Counted from the first letter of the stretch, positions 51,754 through 62,214 are shown. The stretch: 64,000 nucleotides of DNA from Novosphingobium subterraneum (GCF_000807925.1 NZ_JRVC01000017.1:52856-116855), one strand, 5' to 3'. Made by a program: numbers and translations. Notes: generated from the sequence alone by a model not told the origin.

Positions 51754-53435
51754 TTGACCACTCCACATGTATTGCCGACGCCACCATCGAGATCGAGGCA
51801 GCGTCCGTCAAATGCACCTTGGGGGATCTTGAGGCCGATCAGTGCCGCAAGTGAGGGGGCGATGTCCACCGTTTCCACGCCGCTCGGCTGTTCGAAACCG
51901 GTCATGCCCTTGCGCCAGAACAGGATCGGCACGCGGCGGTCGTAGTCCCAGGGGCTACCATGCGTGGCGACGTAGCCCTTGCGCGCCTGCGGAATGGCGA
52001 CCACGCCCCGCTTGAGCATCACGACGAAGTCCCCCGAATGCAGCGGGTTGTACGAGGCGCGCGCGCGTTCGGCCAGGGTCCAGGTTTCGGGCGAGCCCTG
52101 CGGCATCGGTGTCGCGGCGATTTCCGCGGCCGAGAGCACCTTCTCGACGAAGGGGCTGGTCATCAGGATCGCGCTGGCGTCGTCGATGATCTTGCCCTTG
52201 AGGCCGATGTCGAGGTCCTTGCGCAGCCAGTAGTCGCCCGCGGGGCCATCCGACAGGATCAGGCTCTTTGGCTCGAGGCCATAGCGCTTGCCGAGGGTAG
52301 CCGACAGCGCCTCGGCCGAAACTTCCGGGCCGACGCGAGAGGTCTTTTCAAGGCCCTGCTCGTGAAGGCGTTCGGGAATGTCGAACCCGCCGTGATCGGC
52401 AGTCAGCACCACGGCATAGTCGATCCCGCGCTTGTCGAGGCTGGCGAAGAAATCGCCGAGCGCCAGGTCAAGCTGGGTCAACTGGATGCACATCTCCGCG
52501 CCCTCGGTGCCGGTGGCGTGGCCGACATAGTCGGTGGCCGAGAGGCTGACGGCGAGGAGATCGGGCACGGTGTTACGGCCCAGCTTCTGTTCGTCCACCA
52601 GCTTGACCGCGAGGTCCAGCGTGGCGCGGTCGAGCCGGGGCGACACGCGGAACTGCTCGGGCTCGCCCGCCTTCAGCGCGAAGTGGCCATTGCCGACTGA
52701 AACGTCGCCCGCCTGCACCGCACGATCGGCGCGGCGGCAATAGGCCGGTAACGGAAACTCACCCGCGCCCTTGGCCAGCAGCCGGTCGATCTCGGCATTC
52801 TGCGCGACCGCCGTCGGGCCCAGCTGACGCCCGGCAAGCGTGACGAACTGCTTGCCCTTCCACCAGTAGACCTGGTCGATATCGTGCCCGCCCATCATCA
52901 GCGCGCCGCGATCCTTGCCCGAGACAGCAATGTTGCGGGCCGCAGGGTTGGCCTTCTTCATCCACTCACCCAGCGTCGGCACCAGCAGATGCACGGGCGA
53001 GGCGACGTAGTCCCGCGATCCCGCCGTGCGCTTCGATACGTCCTCGGCGCAATAGACGACCTTGGGGCCCGTGGTGACGGTCTGGTCGATCCACGAGTTG
53101 GCGATGATGCCGGTGTGGGCCGGGCGGTTGCCGGTCAGGATCGTCGAGTGGCCGGGGCAGGTCTCGGTTGCGGCGTGGCTCTGGTAGCCCGCCGGGAATA
53201 CCGCGCCTTGAGTCAGCCGCACGAAGCCACCGGTAAAGTGCTGGCGATACTGCGCGAAGATGTCGGCGGAGAACTGGTCGATGGAAATCGCGACAAGCAG
53301 CTTGGGCGCGCCTGCCGGAACCTGCTGGCTGACCGCGGGCGCGGGCGATACCTCCTGCGCCGCAAGTGGAAGGATCGGGGCAGCGCATGCCAACAGGACT
53401 GCGGCGTAACGGGTAAGGGCTTTCACGCGAAACAT
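51750..53435 (-). CDS. Secreted alkaline phosphatase, PhoK/PafA type
   Basis: The 561-residue protein has a signal peptide (to about residue 26, LPLAAQ) and the PafA/NPP-like phosphatase fold: KLLVAISIDQF (metal Asp), the nucleophile Thr in HAATETCPGHSTILTG, LSATDYVGHATGTEG and VVLTADHGGFDIPE. These match the PhoK enzyme of a Sphingomonas strain, a calcium-dependent secreted phosphatase of nearly the same length. It would release phosphate from monoesters in the periplasm or outside. No Pho box was recognised in the 120-bp gap to dsbD. Confidence 0.88.
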   Translation of the reverse strand: MFRVKALTRYAAVLLACAAPILPLAAQEVSPAPAVSQQVPAGAPKLLVAISIDQFSADIFAQYRQHFTGGFVRLTQGAVFPAGYQSHAATETCPGHSTILTGNRPAHTGIIANSWIDQTVTTGPKVVYCAEDVSKRTAGSRDYVASPVHLLVPTLGEWMKKANPAARNIAVSGKDRGALMMGGHDIDQVYWWKGKQFVTLAGRQLGPTAVAQNAEIDRLLAKGAGEFPLPAYCRRADRAVQAGDVSVGNGHFALKAGEPEQFRVSPRLDRATLDLAVKLVDEQKLGRNTVPDLLAVSLSATDYVGHATGTEGAEMCIQLTQLDLALGDFFASLDKRGIDYAVVLTADHGGFDIPERLHEQGLEKTSRVGPEVSAEALSATLGKRYGLEPKSLILSDGPAGDYWLRKDLDIGLKGKIIDDASAILMTSPFVEKVLSAAEIAATPMPQGSPETWTLAERARASYNPLHSGDFVVMLKRGVVAIPQARKGYVATHGSPWDYDRRVPILFWRKGMTGFEQPSGVETVDIAPSLAALIGLKIPQGAFDGRCLDLDGGVGNTCGVVK

Positions 53436-53555
53436 ACTCCTGTGGGCACGTACACTGGACTCGAAGGAAGGCCAGCCGTAGGACGCCCAAGAGCGCTACG
53501 CATGGCCCGCCAAGCGCTCCCGTTCAAGGGGCCAGATGGAACCGGTAACGCCCTG

Positions 53556-55592
53556 ATGCCGATACGCGAACTGGCCGGGATCAAGACCTTGCGCACAATA
53601 GCGATGTTTGTGACAGCGCTGTTGCTGATGGTCTTCGCGCCCGCGCAAGCAGCACCCAACCACATGCGCGCCAGCCTGATTGCCGAAGGTCCGGCGCAGC
53701 CCGGCAGCACGGTCGCCCTTGCCCTGCTGATGCAGCCCGAAAAGGGGTGGCACGGCTATTGGTCGAACCCGGGTGATGCCGGCTATGGACTGACGCTCGA
53801 CTGGACCCTGCCCAAGGGCGCAAGCACCGGAGCGATGGAGTTTCCGGTGCCGCAGACCTTGGTTATCCAGGGACTGATGAACCACGTGTACGAGCACGAC
53901 TATGCCGTGCTGGTGCCGCTCAAACTGCCCGTCGATGCAAAGCCGGGCACGATCCTGCCGATCTCGGTCAAGGCGCAATGGCTGGTCTGCACCAATGAGA
54001 TCTGCGTGCCCGAACGCGCCGAGTTGCAGGGCACGGTTACCGTCGGAAGTGGCCCGGGGGACAAGCGCTTCGAGGGCTGGCGCTCAGCGATGCCTGCCCC
54101 GCTCGACCGTCCGGGCACGTTCAGGCTGACCGGCAAGGTCCTGCGCCTTGCCTTGCCCTTTCCCGCCTCGGCGCCGCTCGATGCACCCCATCTTTTCCTG
54201 AAGACCGAGCGCGTCATCGACTATGCCGCCGCCCAGCGCTTTTTCCGCAACGGCGATACGCTGGTGGTGGAAGTCCCGCTGGCCAAGTCACCCGCTCCGT
54301 CCGAAAGGATCGAAGGCGTGCTGGCGATGGGCAAGGATGCAGGCGGCATCGCCTTCGCTTCGGCCCCGGGAGCCGTGCCAACGGGGGGTGATGAAGTCGG
54401 CGGCGAAGGGGCCTTCACCGCATCGACGCTGGCGTTCGCCTTGTTCGGCGCATTCCTCGGCGGCCTGATCCTCAACGTCATGCCCTGCGTGTTTCCGATC
54501 CTCAGCCTCAAGGCCCTCGCCCTCGCCCGAGGCAATTCGCAGAATGCACGGAGCGAAGGCCTGGCCTACACGGCAGGCGTAGTGCTGGCCTGCCTGATGC
54601 TCGGCGGTGCGATGCTGGCCCTGCGCGCGGGTGGCGAAGAGGTCGGCTGGGCGTTTCAGCTGCAGGAGCCGGGCGTGGTCGCGGTGCTGCTGCTGCTGGC
54701 CGTGGCGATCACTGCCAACTTTGCTGGCCTCTATGAGCTTCCCGGCCTTTCGGTCGAACGCGGTGCAGGCCATTCGGGAGCATTCGGCACCGGCCTGCTT
54801 GCCGCATTCGTTGCCACGCCCTGCACCGGACCGTTCATGGCCGCAGCCATGGGTGCCGCCCTGGTCCTGCCGGCATGGGCAGCGCTCGGCGTATTTGCGG
54901 CGCTTGGCCTTGGTCTTGCGCTGCCGTTCCTGCTGCTGGGCTTCGTCCCTGCCCTGCGCCGCCTCCTGCCCAAGCCTGGCAAGTGGATGGAGCGCTTCCG
55001 CCGCATCATGGCCCTGCCTATGGGACTGACCGCGCTCGGCCTGGGTTGGCTCACCTGGCGGATCGGGGGCGCGCAATACGCGGCCGTCGCCGTGGCAATC
55101 GCGGTGATCCTTCTGGCAGCGCTGGCCGCCATCGGGATCACGCAGCGCAAGAGCAGGCCCATTGGCGCGCTGGCCGCAGTCAGTGCGCTGATCATGATCG
55201 GCGGAGTGGTGGGGCTTCCACCACCGGCACCCGTGGCAGGCGTCGAGGAAGACCTGCTCGGTTCACGGCCGTTTTCCGAGGCTGCCCTTGCCGAGGCACG
55301 CCGCAACAACCTGCCGGTTTTCCTCTATTTCACCGCCGATTGGTGCCTGTCCTGCAAGGTCAACGAGAAGGTTGCGATACAGACCGACATGACCGATGCG
55401 GCGTTTCGGATGCGTGGCGTGGTGGTGATGCGCGCAGACTGGACGCGGCGCGATCCGGAAATCACGCGCTTCCTTGCAAGGCACGGCGCGGCGGGCGTGC
55501 CCCTGTACCTGTGGTATCCCAACGGGGACGGAGAGCCGCAACAGCTGCCGCAAGTCCTCACCAAGGACCTGCTGGTCAGCCTGGTTGGCTGA
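53556..55592 (+). CDS. dsbD: Thiol:disulfide interchange protein DsbD
   Basis: The 678-residue protein carries electrons from cytoplasmic thioredoxin to periplasmic partners. It has a signal peptide, an N-terminal periplasmic domain with Cys (WLVCTNEICVPE), a central eight-helix domain with Cys in NVMPCVFPILSLK and VATPCTGPFMA, and a C-terminal thioredoxin-like domain with WCLSCK. ATG 53556 is chosen. ATG 53604 would also give a signal peptide. It is divergent from the phosphatase. Confidence 0.93.
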   Translation: MPIRELAGIKTLRTIAMFVTALLLMVFAPAQAAPNHMRASLIAEGPAQPGSTVALALLMQPEKGWHGYWSNPGDAGYGLTLDWTLPKGASTGAMEFPVPQTLVIQGLMNHVYEHDYAVLVPLKLPVDAKPGTILPISVKAQWLVCTNEICVPERAELQGTVTVGSGPGDKRFEGWRSAMPAPLDRPGTFRLTGKVLRLALPFPASAPLDAPHLFLKTERVIDYAAAQRFFRNGDTLVVEVPLAKSPAPSERIEGVLAMGKDAGGIAFASAPGAVPTGGDEVGGEGAFTASTLAFALFGAFLGGLILNVMPCVFPILSLKALALARGNSQNARSEGLAYTAGVVLACLMLGGAMLALRAGGEEVGWAFQLQEPGVVAVLLLLAVAITANFAGLYELPGLSVERGAGHSGAFGTGLLAAFVATPCTGPFMAAAMGAALVLPAWAALGVFAALGLGLALPFLLLGFVPALRRLLPKPGKWMERFRRIMALPMGLTALGLGWLTWRIGGAQYAAVAVAIAVILLAALAAIGITQRKSRPIGALAAVSALIMIGGVVGLPPPAPVAGVEEDLLGSRPFSEAALAEARRNNLPVFLYFTADWCLSCKVNEKVAIQTDMTDAAFRMRGVVVMRADWTRRDPEITRFLARHGAAGVPLYLWYPNGDGEPQQLPQVLTKDLLVSLVG

Positions 55593-55615
55593 GGCCGGCG
55601 GTCAGCGCCTGAGCA

Positions 55616-56389
55616 TCAGAGCGACTGGCCGTCGTCGACCGAAATGAACGTGCCCGTGACCTGCCGCGAGGCGTCGGAGGCAAAGAACAGCATCATGTCG
55701 TCCAGCGCCGAAATCTCGGTCAGGCGCTTGCGCGGCCATGAGGCGATCTGCGCCTTGCCGCCTTCGCTATCGAACCATTCGCCATCGATCTCGGTGCGGA
55801 TGTAGCCGGGCTGGATCACGTTGACGTTGATTCCCAGCCGTGCCCATTCGCGGGCGAACTGGCGGCCGAGGTGCTGCACGGCGAGCTTCGTGGCCGCATA
55901 GGCGCTGTCGCCCTGCGCGGTCATCTGCGCGGTGATCGATCCGGTCAGGATGATGCGCCCTTTCTCGGACTGCTTCGATCCGGCCGCGATCATCCTTCGC
56001 GCCCCTTCGCGTGCTGTCAGGTAGACGCCATTGAAGTTGGTATCGACGACCCGGCGCATCGCGTCGGCAGGAAGGTCGATCGAGCGTCCCGCCTCGACGA
56101 TGCCGGCGTTGGCGACGACGACATCGGGCACTCCGACACTGGCTTCGGCCGCATCGAAGGCCGCGATGATCGAGGCTTCCTCGGTCACGTCGAGAGCAAC
56201 GGCCTGCGCCTTGCCGCCTTGGCCGTTGATCTCCTCGGCAAGAGCAGCCACGCGCTCAACCCTGCGCGCGCCGATGACCACCGACGCGCCGGCGGCTGCG
56301 TAAAGACGGGCAAAGCGTGCACCTAGGCCTGATGACGCTCCGGCAATCAGCGCAACGCGGCCTGCGAGCGAATAACGTGGGGCTTCCAT
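55616..56389 (-). CDS. Short-chain dehydrogenase/reductase
   Basis: The 257-residue classical SDR has cofactor motif ALIAGASSGLGARFARLY, NAG (VVVANAGIVEAG), catalytic Ser in LTGSITAQM and YxxxK in SAYAATKLAVQHLG, then the PGYIRTEI segment. It is an NAD(P)H-dependent oxidoreductase, and the GARR after the second strand favours NADP. The substrate is unknown. It is convergent with dsbD and upstream of nothing obvious. Confidence 0.9.
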   Translation of the reverse strand: MEAPRYSLAGRVALIAGASSGLGARFARLYAAAGASVVIGARRVERVAALAEEINGQGGKAQAVALDVTEEASIIAAFDAAEASVGVPDVVVANAGIVEAGRSIDLPADAMRRVVDTNFNGVYLTAREGARRMIAAGSKQSEKGRIILTGSITAQMTAQGDSAYAATKLAVQHLGRQFAREWARLGINVNVIQPGYIRTEIDGEWFDSEGGKAQIASWPRKRLTEISALDDMMLFFASDASRQVTGTFISVDDGQSL

Positions 56390-56461
56390 GGTTCTCTCCC
56401 GATGTGGCTCGAACCATTTAAGCGCATGGTTAAATCTGGCAACCCGCTTTTCGCGAGGCGA

Positions 56462-57862
56462 TCACTGCCTTGTGACTTCCACCAGTCCCCCACCCAGCGC
56501 GCGATAGAGTTCCACCATGTTCGCCGCCTTGGTCAGCCGCGCCGATATCAGCGACTGGCGAGCGCTGTAGAGCGTCCGCTGGGCGTCAAGCGGTTCGAGG
56601 TAATTGGCGACACCAGCGTCATAGCGCGACTGGCTGATGCGATAGGCGGTCGCCGCATTGGCCTCAAGCGACGACTGGGCACGGATGCTCTCGTCAATCG
56701 TCCCGCGCCGGGCCAAGGCGTCGGCCACTTCGCGAAACGCGGTCTGGATGGTGCGTTCGTAGGTTGCAAGGGCTGCATCGCGCGAGGCCTTTGCCGCAGC
56801 AAGGTTATTGGCCGTAGCGCCCCCATCGAAGATGCGCTGCCGCAGCGAGCCGTTTACCGTCTTCTGAAATTCTCCGCTGTTGAAGATGTTGGTGAGCCCG
56901 GCACTGGCAAAGCCGAACAAGCCCGTGAGCGAGAGGGTCGGGAAGAAGGCAGCGCGGGCTGCGCCTATGTCCGCATAAGTGGCCTTGAGATCATGCTCGG
57001 CCGCAAGCACGTCGGGGCGGCGCAGCAGGACTTCCGATGAAAGCCCGACCGGCAAGGCATCGCGTATTTGATCGCCCGCCCCCAGGGTTGTCGGCAGAAG
57101 GTCATCGGTGAGCGGCTTGCCCACGATAAGGTCGAGCGCATTGCGCGCCTGGGCAAGGCTGGTGCGAAAGTCTGCTACGGCCGCCTCAGCGCTGTTTAGC
57201 GCGGTCGTCGCCGTGGCGACTTCGAGCCTGGTGCCGATGCCGTTGGCTTCACGCCGCACGTTCACGTCGAGCGTGCTGCGCCGGGAAGCGACGGTTTCCT
57301 CGGCAATGCGCAAGGCGTCGGCTGTCGCCGCGTAGGACAGCCAGGCGCTCGCCGCCTCGGCGACCAGTGCGATCTGCGTCGCCTTGCGGCCTTCGTCGGT
57401 GGCGAGATAGGTCTCGAGCGAGCTGCGGCTCTGATTGCGCAAGCGTCCCCACAAGTCGATCTCGTAGGCGCTCGTCCCGGCTTGGACGAGGAAATTGTCG
57501 GTTACCCGGCCCGCTGTTCCCTGCACCGCCGATAGCGTGCCAGTGGCGTTGACAATAGGGAACAGTGCCGCACTATCCACGCGATAGAGCGCCCTCGCCC
57601 GTTCGACGTTGGCCAGAGTGGCACGCAGGTTCCGGTTCTCGGCAAGAGCCGTGGCGATGACCTGCTGCAGGCGGGGATCTACGAAGAATTCCCGCCAGCC
57701 CAGCGCGTCGGCGGCAGTCTCGGTTCCGGCCAATGCCGGATAGACCCCGCCTTGGGGCAAGGACTGCGGCACCGGCGGCGTGGGCTGCACGTATCTCGGC
57801 GCGAAATTGCATGCGCCCAGCGCCAGCGCAGGCAGGGCCGCGAATGCGATCTGCCGCTTCAT
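56462..57862 (-). CDS. RND efflux outer membrane channel (NodT/OprM family lipoprotein)
   Basis: The 466-residue protein has a lipoprotein signal (LPALALGAC, Cys18) and the two OEP repeats of TolC-type channels (about residues 60-250 and 280-455), with LWGRLRNQSRSSLETYLATDEGR and RRPDVLAAEHDLKATYADIGAARAAFFP. It completes the tripartite pump, and its start overlaps the stop of the RND transporter by 4 nt (ATGA). Genes are in the order adaptor, pump, channel. Confidence 0.94.
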   Translation of the reverse strand: MKRQIAFAALPALALGACNFAPRYVQPTPPVPQSLPQGGVYPALAGTETAADALGWREFFVDPRLQQVIATALAENRNLRATLANVERARALYRVDSAALFPIVNATGTLSAVQGTAGRVTDNFLVQAGTSAYEIDLWGRLRNQSRSSLETYLATDEGRKATQIALVAEAASAWLSYAATADALRIAEETVASRRSTLDVNVRREANGIGTRLEVATATTALNSAEAAVADFRTSLAQARNALDLIVGKPLTDDLLPTTLGAGDQIRDALPVGLSSEVLLRRPDVLAAEHDLKATYADIGAARAAFFPTLSLTGLFGFASAGLTNIFNSGEFQKTVNGSLRQRIFDGGATANNLAAAKASRDAALATYERTIQTAFREVADALARRGTIDESIRAQSSLEANAATAYRISQSRYDAGVANYLEPLDAQRTLYSARQSLISARLTKAANMVELYRALGGGLVEVTRQ

Positions 57863-60800
57863 GCCGTTTCTCCTGCAGCAAGAGGCGGCCGCTTGTTCTT
57901 GCGACGGTCTACCCAGCCCTTCACCACGACGAAGAACACCGGCACCAGGAAGATCGCCAGCACTGTTGCCGAGATCATACCGCCCATCACGCCAGTGCCG
58001 ATCGCCTGCCGCCCGTTGGCGCCCGCACCATCTGCGAACGCCAGCGGAATGACGCCGGCGATGAAGGCCACGCTGGTCATGATGATCGGGCGCAGCCGCA
58101 GGCGCGCGCCTTCAAGCGCGGCGTCGATCGCGCTTGCCCCGCGCGCCATGGCGAACTCGGCAAACTCCACGATGAGGATCGCGTTCTTGGCGGACAGGCC
58201 GATCGTCGTCAGAAGTGCCACCTGGAAGTAGATGTCGTTGTCGAACCCGCGCAGCGTGACCGCCAGCACCGCGCCGACAATCCCGAGCGGGATCACCAGC
58301 AGCACCGCTACCGGCACCGACCAGCTTTCGTACAACGCGGCAAGACACAGGAAGATGAAGAAGATCGAAGCCGCATAGAGAAGGCCCGACTGGCTCGATG
58401 CCGCGCGCTCCTGATAGGACAGGCCGCTCCATGCGGGTGTAAAGTTTCCTTCGAGCTTGCCGACGTTCTCTTCCATGATCGTCATCGCATCGCCCGAGCT
58501 CACGCCCGGCGCCCCGCTTCCCTGAAGCTGTTGCGCGGCGATGCCGTTGAAGCGGTCCAGGCGCACCGGTCCTTGCGTCCACCGGGTCGATGCAAAGGCC
58601 GAGAATGGCGCCATCTCGCCGTTGGCACTGCGCACGAACCACTGGCCAAGATCTGCCGGCTTGGCGCGATAGGGCGCATCGCCCTGCACGTAGACACGCT
58701 TGACCCTGCCGCGATCGACGAAGTCGTTCACGTAGAGGCCGCCCCAGGCGATCGACAGCGTCGAATTGGCGCTGGCAGGCGCGATCTGGAAGGCAGTGAG
58801 CGCATCGTCGTCGATGTCCACCTTCAGTTGCGGCGTGTCTTCCAGACCGCTGAACCGGACTTGCGCCATGCGCGAGTCCTCGCCAGCCAGCTTGGTCAGC
58901 TGTCGGCGTGCAGCGGTAAGCGCTTCGCGGCCCGCGCCGGACGCATCCTGCAACCACATTTCAAAGCCCGACGAGCTGCCCAGCCCGCGGATCGGTGGTG
59001 GATTGAGTATGAAGATCTGCGCTTCGCGCGATGAACGGAAATGGGCGTTCAGGCGTTCGGCTATGGCCGATGCGGACCGGTCCGCACCCTTCCGCTCGGA
59101 CCAATCCTTGAGCAGGATGAAACCTTGCCCCGCATTCTGCGCCGATCCCGACTGCCCACGTCCCATCACGACAAAGACTGCCTTGATGTTGTCGGCCTCG
59201 CTCTTGCGAATGTAATCCGATATGCCCGTTGCGACTGCGCGAGTCTGTTCCGTGGTCGAACCCACCGGCAATTGGTAGCTGATCGAGATATTGCCCTGAT
59301 CCTCGTCGGGCAGGAAGCTGGTTGGCAGCTGCACATAGAGCGCGACCATGGCGATGGTGATACCGATGAAGGCGATCATCCAGGCGCGGGGGCGCCCCAC
59401 GATCCGGGCCAACCGATTGCGATAACGCTCTTCAAGACCGGAATAACCCGAATTGAACGCGCGGAAGAACCGGCCTTTGGGCTTTTCATGATCTGCCACG
59501 GGCTTTAGCAGCGTGGCGCACAGTGCAGGCGTGAACACCAGCGCGACCAGCACCGAAAGCGTCATGGCTGAAACGATCGTGACGGAGAACTGACGGTAGA
59601 TGGCGCCGGTCGACCCCCCGAAGAACGCCATGGGCACGAAGACAGCCGTGAGGACCAGCGTGATCCCGATCAGCGCCGAGGTGATCTCCTCCATCGACTT
59701 GACGGTGGCCTCGAGCGGACCAAGCTTCTCCTCGTGCATCACGCGTTCGACATTCTCGACCACCACGATGGCGTCATCCACCAGCAGGCCGATGGCAAGA
59801 ACCACGCCGAACATCGTCAACGTGTTGATAGTATAGCCAAACAGGAAGAGCACGCCGAAGGTGCCCAGCAGAACGACCGGAACGGCAATCGCCGGGATCA
59901 GCGTGGCGCGCCAGTTCTGCAGGAACACGAACATCACCACCACGACCAGCGCAATGGCTTCGAAGAGGGACCAGACCACTTCCTCGATCGAAAGCTTCAC
60001 GAAGATCGAGCTGTCACGCGGATAGGCAACGGCATAGCCTTCGGGCAGATCGGCGGAGAGTTCCTCAACCTTGGCCTTGACCAGATCGGCCGTGCGGGTG
60101 GCATTGGCGCCCGAGGCAAGGCTGATCGACAGGCCGGTGGCCGGCATGCCGTTGAACCGGCTAAGCGCACCGTAGCTTTCCTCGCCCAGTTCCACCCGGG
60201 CGACGTCCTTGAGCTTGACCACCGAGCCATCGACATTGGTCTTCACGACCACGTTCCTGAACTGGTCAGGCGTCTCAAGGCGCGAGCGTGCAGTGACCGT
60301 GGCGTTGAGCCGCTGGCCTTCGGGCGCAGGATTGGCGCCGATCTCGCCCGCTGCAACTTGCGTGTTCTGGGCCTGCAACGCAGCCGTCACGTCCGAGGGC
60401 ATCAGTTGCACCGCCGCCAGCCGCAAGGGATCAAGCCAGACCCGCATGGCAAAGGATCCGCCGAAGATGTTGGTGCTGCCAACGCCCTCCACGCGCGAGA
60501 TCGGATCCTGAAAGTGCGTGGTCAGGTAGTCGGAGATGTCGGAGTTCGTCGCGCGGCCCGTCTTGTCGTAGATCGACACGACCATGAGCTGATCGGACTG
60601 CGCCTTGTTGACGTTGACGCCCTGCTGCTGGACCACGGCCGGCAGGCGGCTGACCGCACGCGAGATCGCGTTCTGGACCTGAACCTGCGCGGTATCGGGA
60701 TCAGTACCCTTGTCGAACGTGACTGTGATGCTGGCAGACCCGTTCGACGAGGTCGAGCTGAAGTAGAGCATCCCGTCGAGGCCCTTGAGCTGCTGCTCGA

Positions 60801-60996
60801 GCACCTGGGTGACCGAGTTCTCGACCGTCGAAGCATCGGCGCCGCCATAAGTCGCGTTGATCGAGACCGTCGGCGGCGCGATATCGGGATATTGCTCCAC
60901 GCCCATGGTGCGCAGCGCCAGCAGGCCGGCCGCCATGATGACGATGGCCAGTACCCACGCGAAGATCGGTCGGTATGCGAAGAAACGGGAAATCAT
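57859..60996 (-). CDS. RND multidrug efflux transporter (AcrB/MexB, HAE1 type)
   Basis: The 1045-residue inner membrane transporter has the standard two sixfold helix bundles and large periplasmic loops. It starts MISRFFAYRPIFAWVLAIVI and has the proton-relay Asp pair in AIGLLVDDAIVVVENVERVM. The NGSASITVTFDKGTDPD porter segment and SLYLPTSFLP-like QLPTSFLPDEDQGNISI are typical. It exports drugs, dyes or solvents using proton flow. It follows the adaptor after a 6-nt gap. No regulator gene accompanies the operon. Confidence 0.96.
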   Translation of the reverse strand: MISRFFAYRPIFAWVLAIVIMAAGLLALRTMGVEQYPDIAPPTVSINATYGGADASTVENSVTQVLEQQLKGLDGMLYFSSTSSNGSASITVTFDKGTDPDTAQVQVQNAISRAVSRLPAVVQQQGVNVNKAQSDQLMVVSIYDKTGRATNSDISDYLTTHFQDPISRVEGVGSTNIFGGSFAMRVWLDPLRLAAVQLMPSDVTAALQAQNTQVAAGEIGANPAPEGQRLNATVTARSRLETPDQFRNVVVKTNVDGSVVKLKDVARVELGEESYGALSRFNGMPATGLSISLASGANATRTADLVKAKVEELSADLPEGYAVAYPRDSSIFVKLSIEEVVWSLFEAIALVVVVMFVFLQNWRATLIPAIAVPVVLLGTFGVLFLFGYTINTLTMFGVVLAIGLLVDDAIVVVENVERVMHEEKLGPLEATVKSMEEITSALIGITLVLTAVFVPMAFFGGSTGAIYRQFSVTIVSAMTLSVLVALVFTPALCATLLKPVADHEKPKGRFFRAFNSGYSGLEERYRNRLARIVGRPRAWMIAFIGITIAMVALYVQLPTSFLPDEDQGNISISYQLPVGSTTEQTRAVATGISDYIRKSEADNIKAVFVVMGRGQSGSAQNAGQGFILLKDWSERKGADRSASAIAERLNAHFRSSREAQIFILNPPPIRGLGSSSGFEMWLQDASGAGREALTAARRQLTKLAGEDSRMAQVRFSGLEDTPQLKVDIDDDALTAFQIAPASANSTLSIAWGGLYVNDFVDRGRVKRVYVQGDAPYRAKPADLGQWFVRSANGEMAPFSAFASTRWTQGPVRLDRFNGIAAQQLQGSGAPGVSSGDAMTIMEENVGKLEGNFTPAWSGLSYQERAASSQSGLLYAASIFFIFLCLAALYESWSVPVAVLLVIPLGIVGAVLAVTLRGFDNDIYFQVALLTTIGLSAKNAILIVEFAEFAMARGASAIDAALEGARLRLRPIIMTSVAFIAGVIPLAFADGAGANGRQAIGTGVMGGMISATVLAIFLVPVFFVVVKGWVDRRKNKRPPLAAGETA

Positions 60997-61002
60997 CCGC
61001 GA

Positions 61003-62214
61003 TCAGTTCCCGCCGCTTGCGCCAGAGCCCGCTGCCCCCTCGGGCTTCGACTTCGAACCCGCCGGAACCACCTTGACCTTCTGTCCCTCGCGCGCATTGA
61101 TCAGCCCCTCGACGACTACCCTGTCGCCTGGCTTCAGTCCTGATGTGACGAGCCAGTTCTGTCCCACCGGATTGTCGGCGACCACGTCGCGCTTTTCGAG
61201 TTCGTCCTTGGCATTCGCGACAAGCACACTGGCCCGCCCACGCGGATCGCGACTGACGGCGGCCTGGGGCACGAGTATGCCGTTCGGCACCGTTCCCTGA
61301 CCGACGCGGGCCCGGACGAACAGGCCGGGCAGCAGATCGCCTCTGGGATTGGGCACGACCGCGCGCACGGTGATTGTACCGGTTTCGGGATCGACGTCGA
61401 TGTCGGCGGGATTGAGCTTGCCCGCAACCGGATAGGTGCTGCCGTCGGGCAGGATCACGGTCACGGGGGCCGCGCCGGCAACGAGCTTGCCGCTCTCGAT
61501 CGCGCGACGCAGCGCGATGAAGTCTGCCCCCGACTGCTTGATGTTGACGTACATCGGATCGAGCCGCTGCACTTTGGCCATGGGCGTAGCCTGGGCGTTC
61601 GTTACCAGAGCTCCCTTCGTCACCATCGAAATGCCGATGCGCCCGCTGATCGGCGAGGTGACGCGGGTGAAGCCAAGATTGACCTGTGCCGACGAAAGCG
61701 CTGCCCGCGCCTGCCCCACTGCCGCGCGTGACTGATTGTAGGCTGCGCGTGCGTCTGCTGCTTCCTGCTTGCTTACGCCGCCCTGTTGGGCAAGCAATGC
61801 AAAGCGTTCGGCCTTGAGTCGGTTGGCCTCGACGGTAGCCTGCGCAGCCGCAAGCGACGCCGAGGCCTGAGCTTGGCTAGCGGCGTAGAGCCGGGAATCG
61901 ATCTGGTAGAGCGGCTGGCCGGCCCGCACGAACGAGCCTTCCTGGAATAGCCGAGCGGTAACGAGCCCCGCCACCTGCGGTCGCACTTCGGCAATCTCCG
62001 ATGCTTCCGTACGCCCGGATAGTTCGGTCGTCAGTTCGACCGGCTCGGCTCTTGCCACCATGACGCCGACGACCGGCGTTGGCTTTTCCTTCTGGGCATC
62101 GGCGGAGCCGCAAGCCGAGAGCGCCAGCGCCGAGGCAACAACGGTAGGCAGGGCAAATACAAAGCGATTGGTCGACGACAAGGACAGTCTCTCTCGAAAT
62201 CTCGATCGTTCCAT
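61003..62214 (-). CDS. RND efflux periplasmic adaptor (membrane fusion protein, MexA/AcrA family)
   Basis: From ATG 62214 the 403-residue protein has a lipoprotein-like signal (VVASALALSAC). The lipoyl half-motif is TELSGRTEASEIAEVRPQVAG. An alpha-hairpin follows (about residues 110-165, AQASASLAAAQATVEANRLKA), then GFTRVTSPISGRIGIS and beta-barrel domains. It links pump and channel. The open frame extends 67 codons upstream, but that part has no signal or similarity. It is the first gene of the operon. Confidence 0.93.
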   Translation of the reverse strand: MERSRFRERLSLSSTNRFVFALPTVVASALALSACGSADAQKEKPTPVVGVMVARAEPVELTTELSGRTEASEIAEVRPQVAGLVTARLFQEGSFVRAGQPLYQIDSRLYAASQAQASASLAAAQATVEANRLKAERFALLAQQGGVSKQEAADARAAYNQSRAAVGQARAALSSAQVNLGFTRVTSPISGRIGISMVTKGALVTNAQATPMAKVQRLDPMYVNIKQSGADFIALRRAIESGKLVAGAAPVTVILPDGSTYPVAGKLNPADIDVDPETGTITVRAVVPNPRGDLLPGLFVRARVGQGTVPNGILVPQAAVSRDPRGRASVLVANAKDELEKRDVVADNPVGQNWLVTSGLKPGDRVVVEGLINAREGQKVKVVPAGSKSKPEGAAGSGASGGN

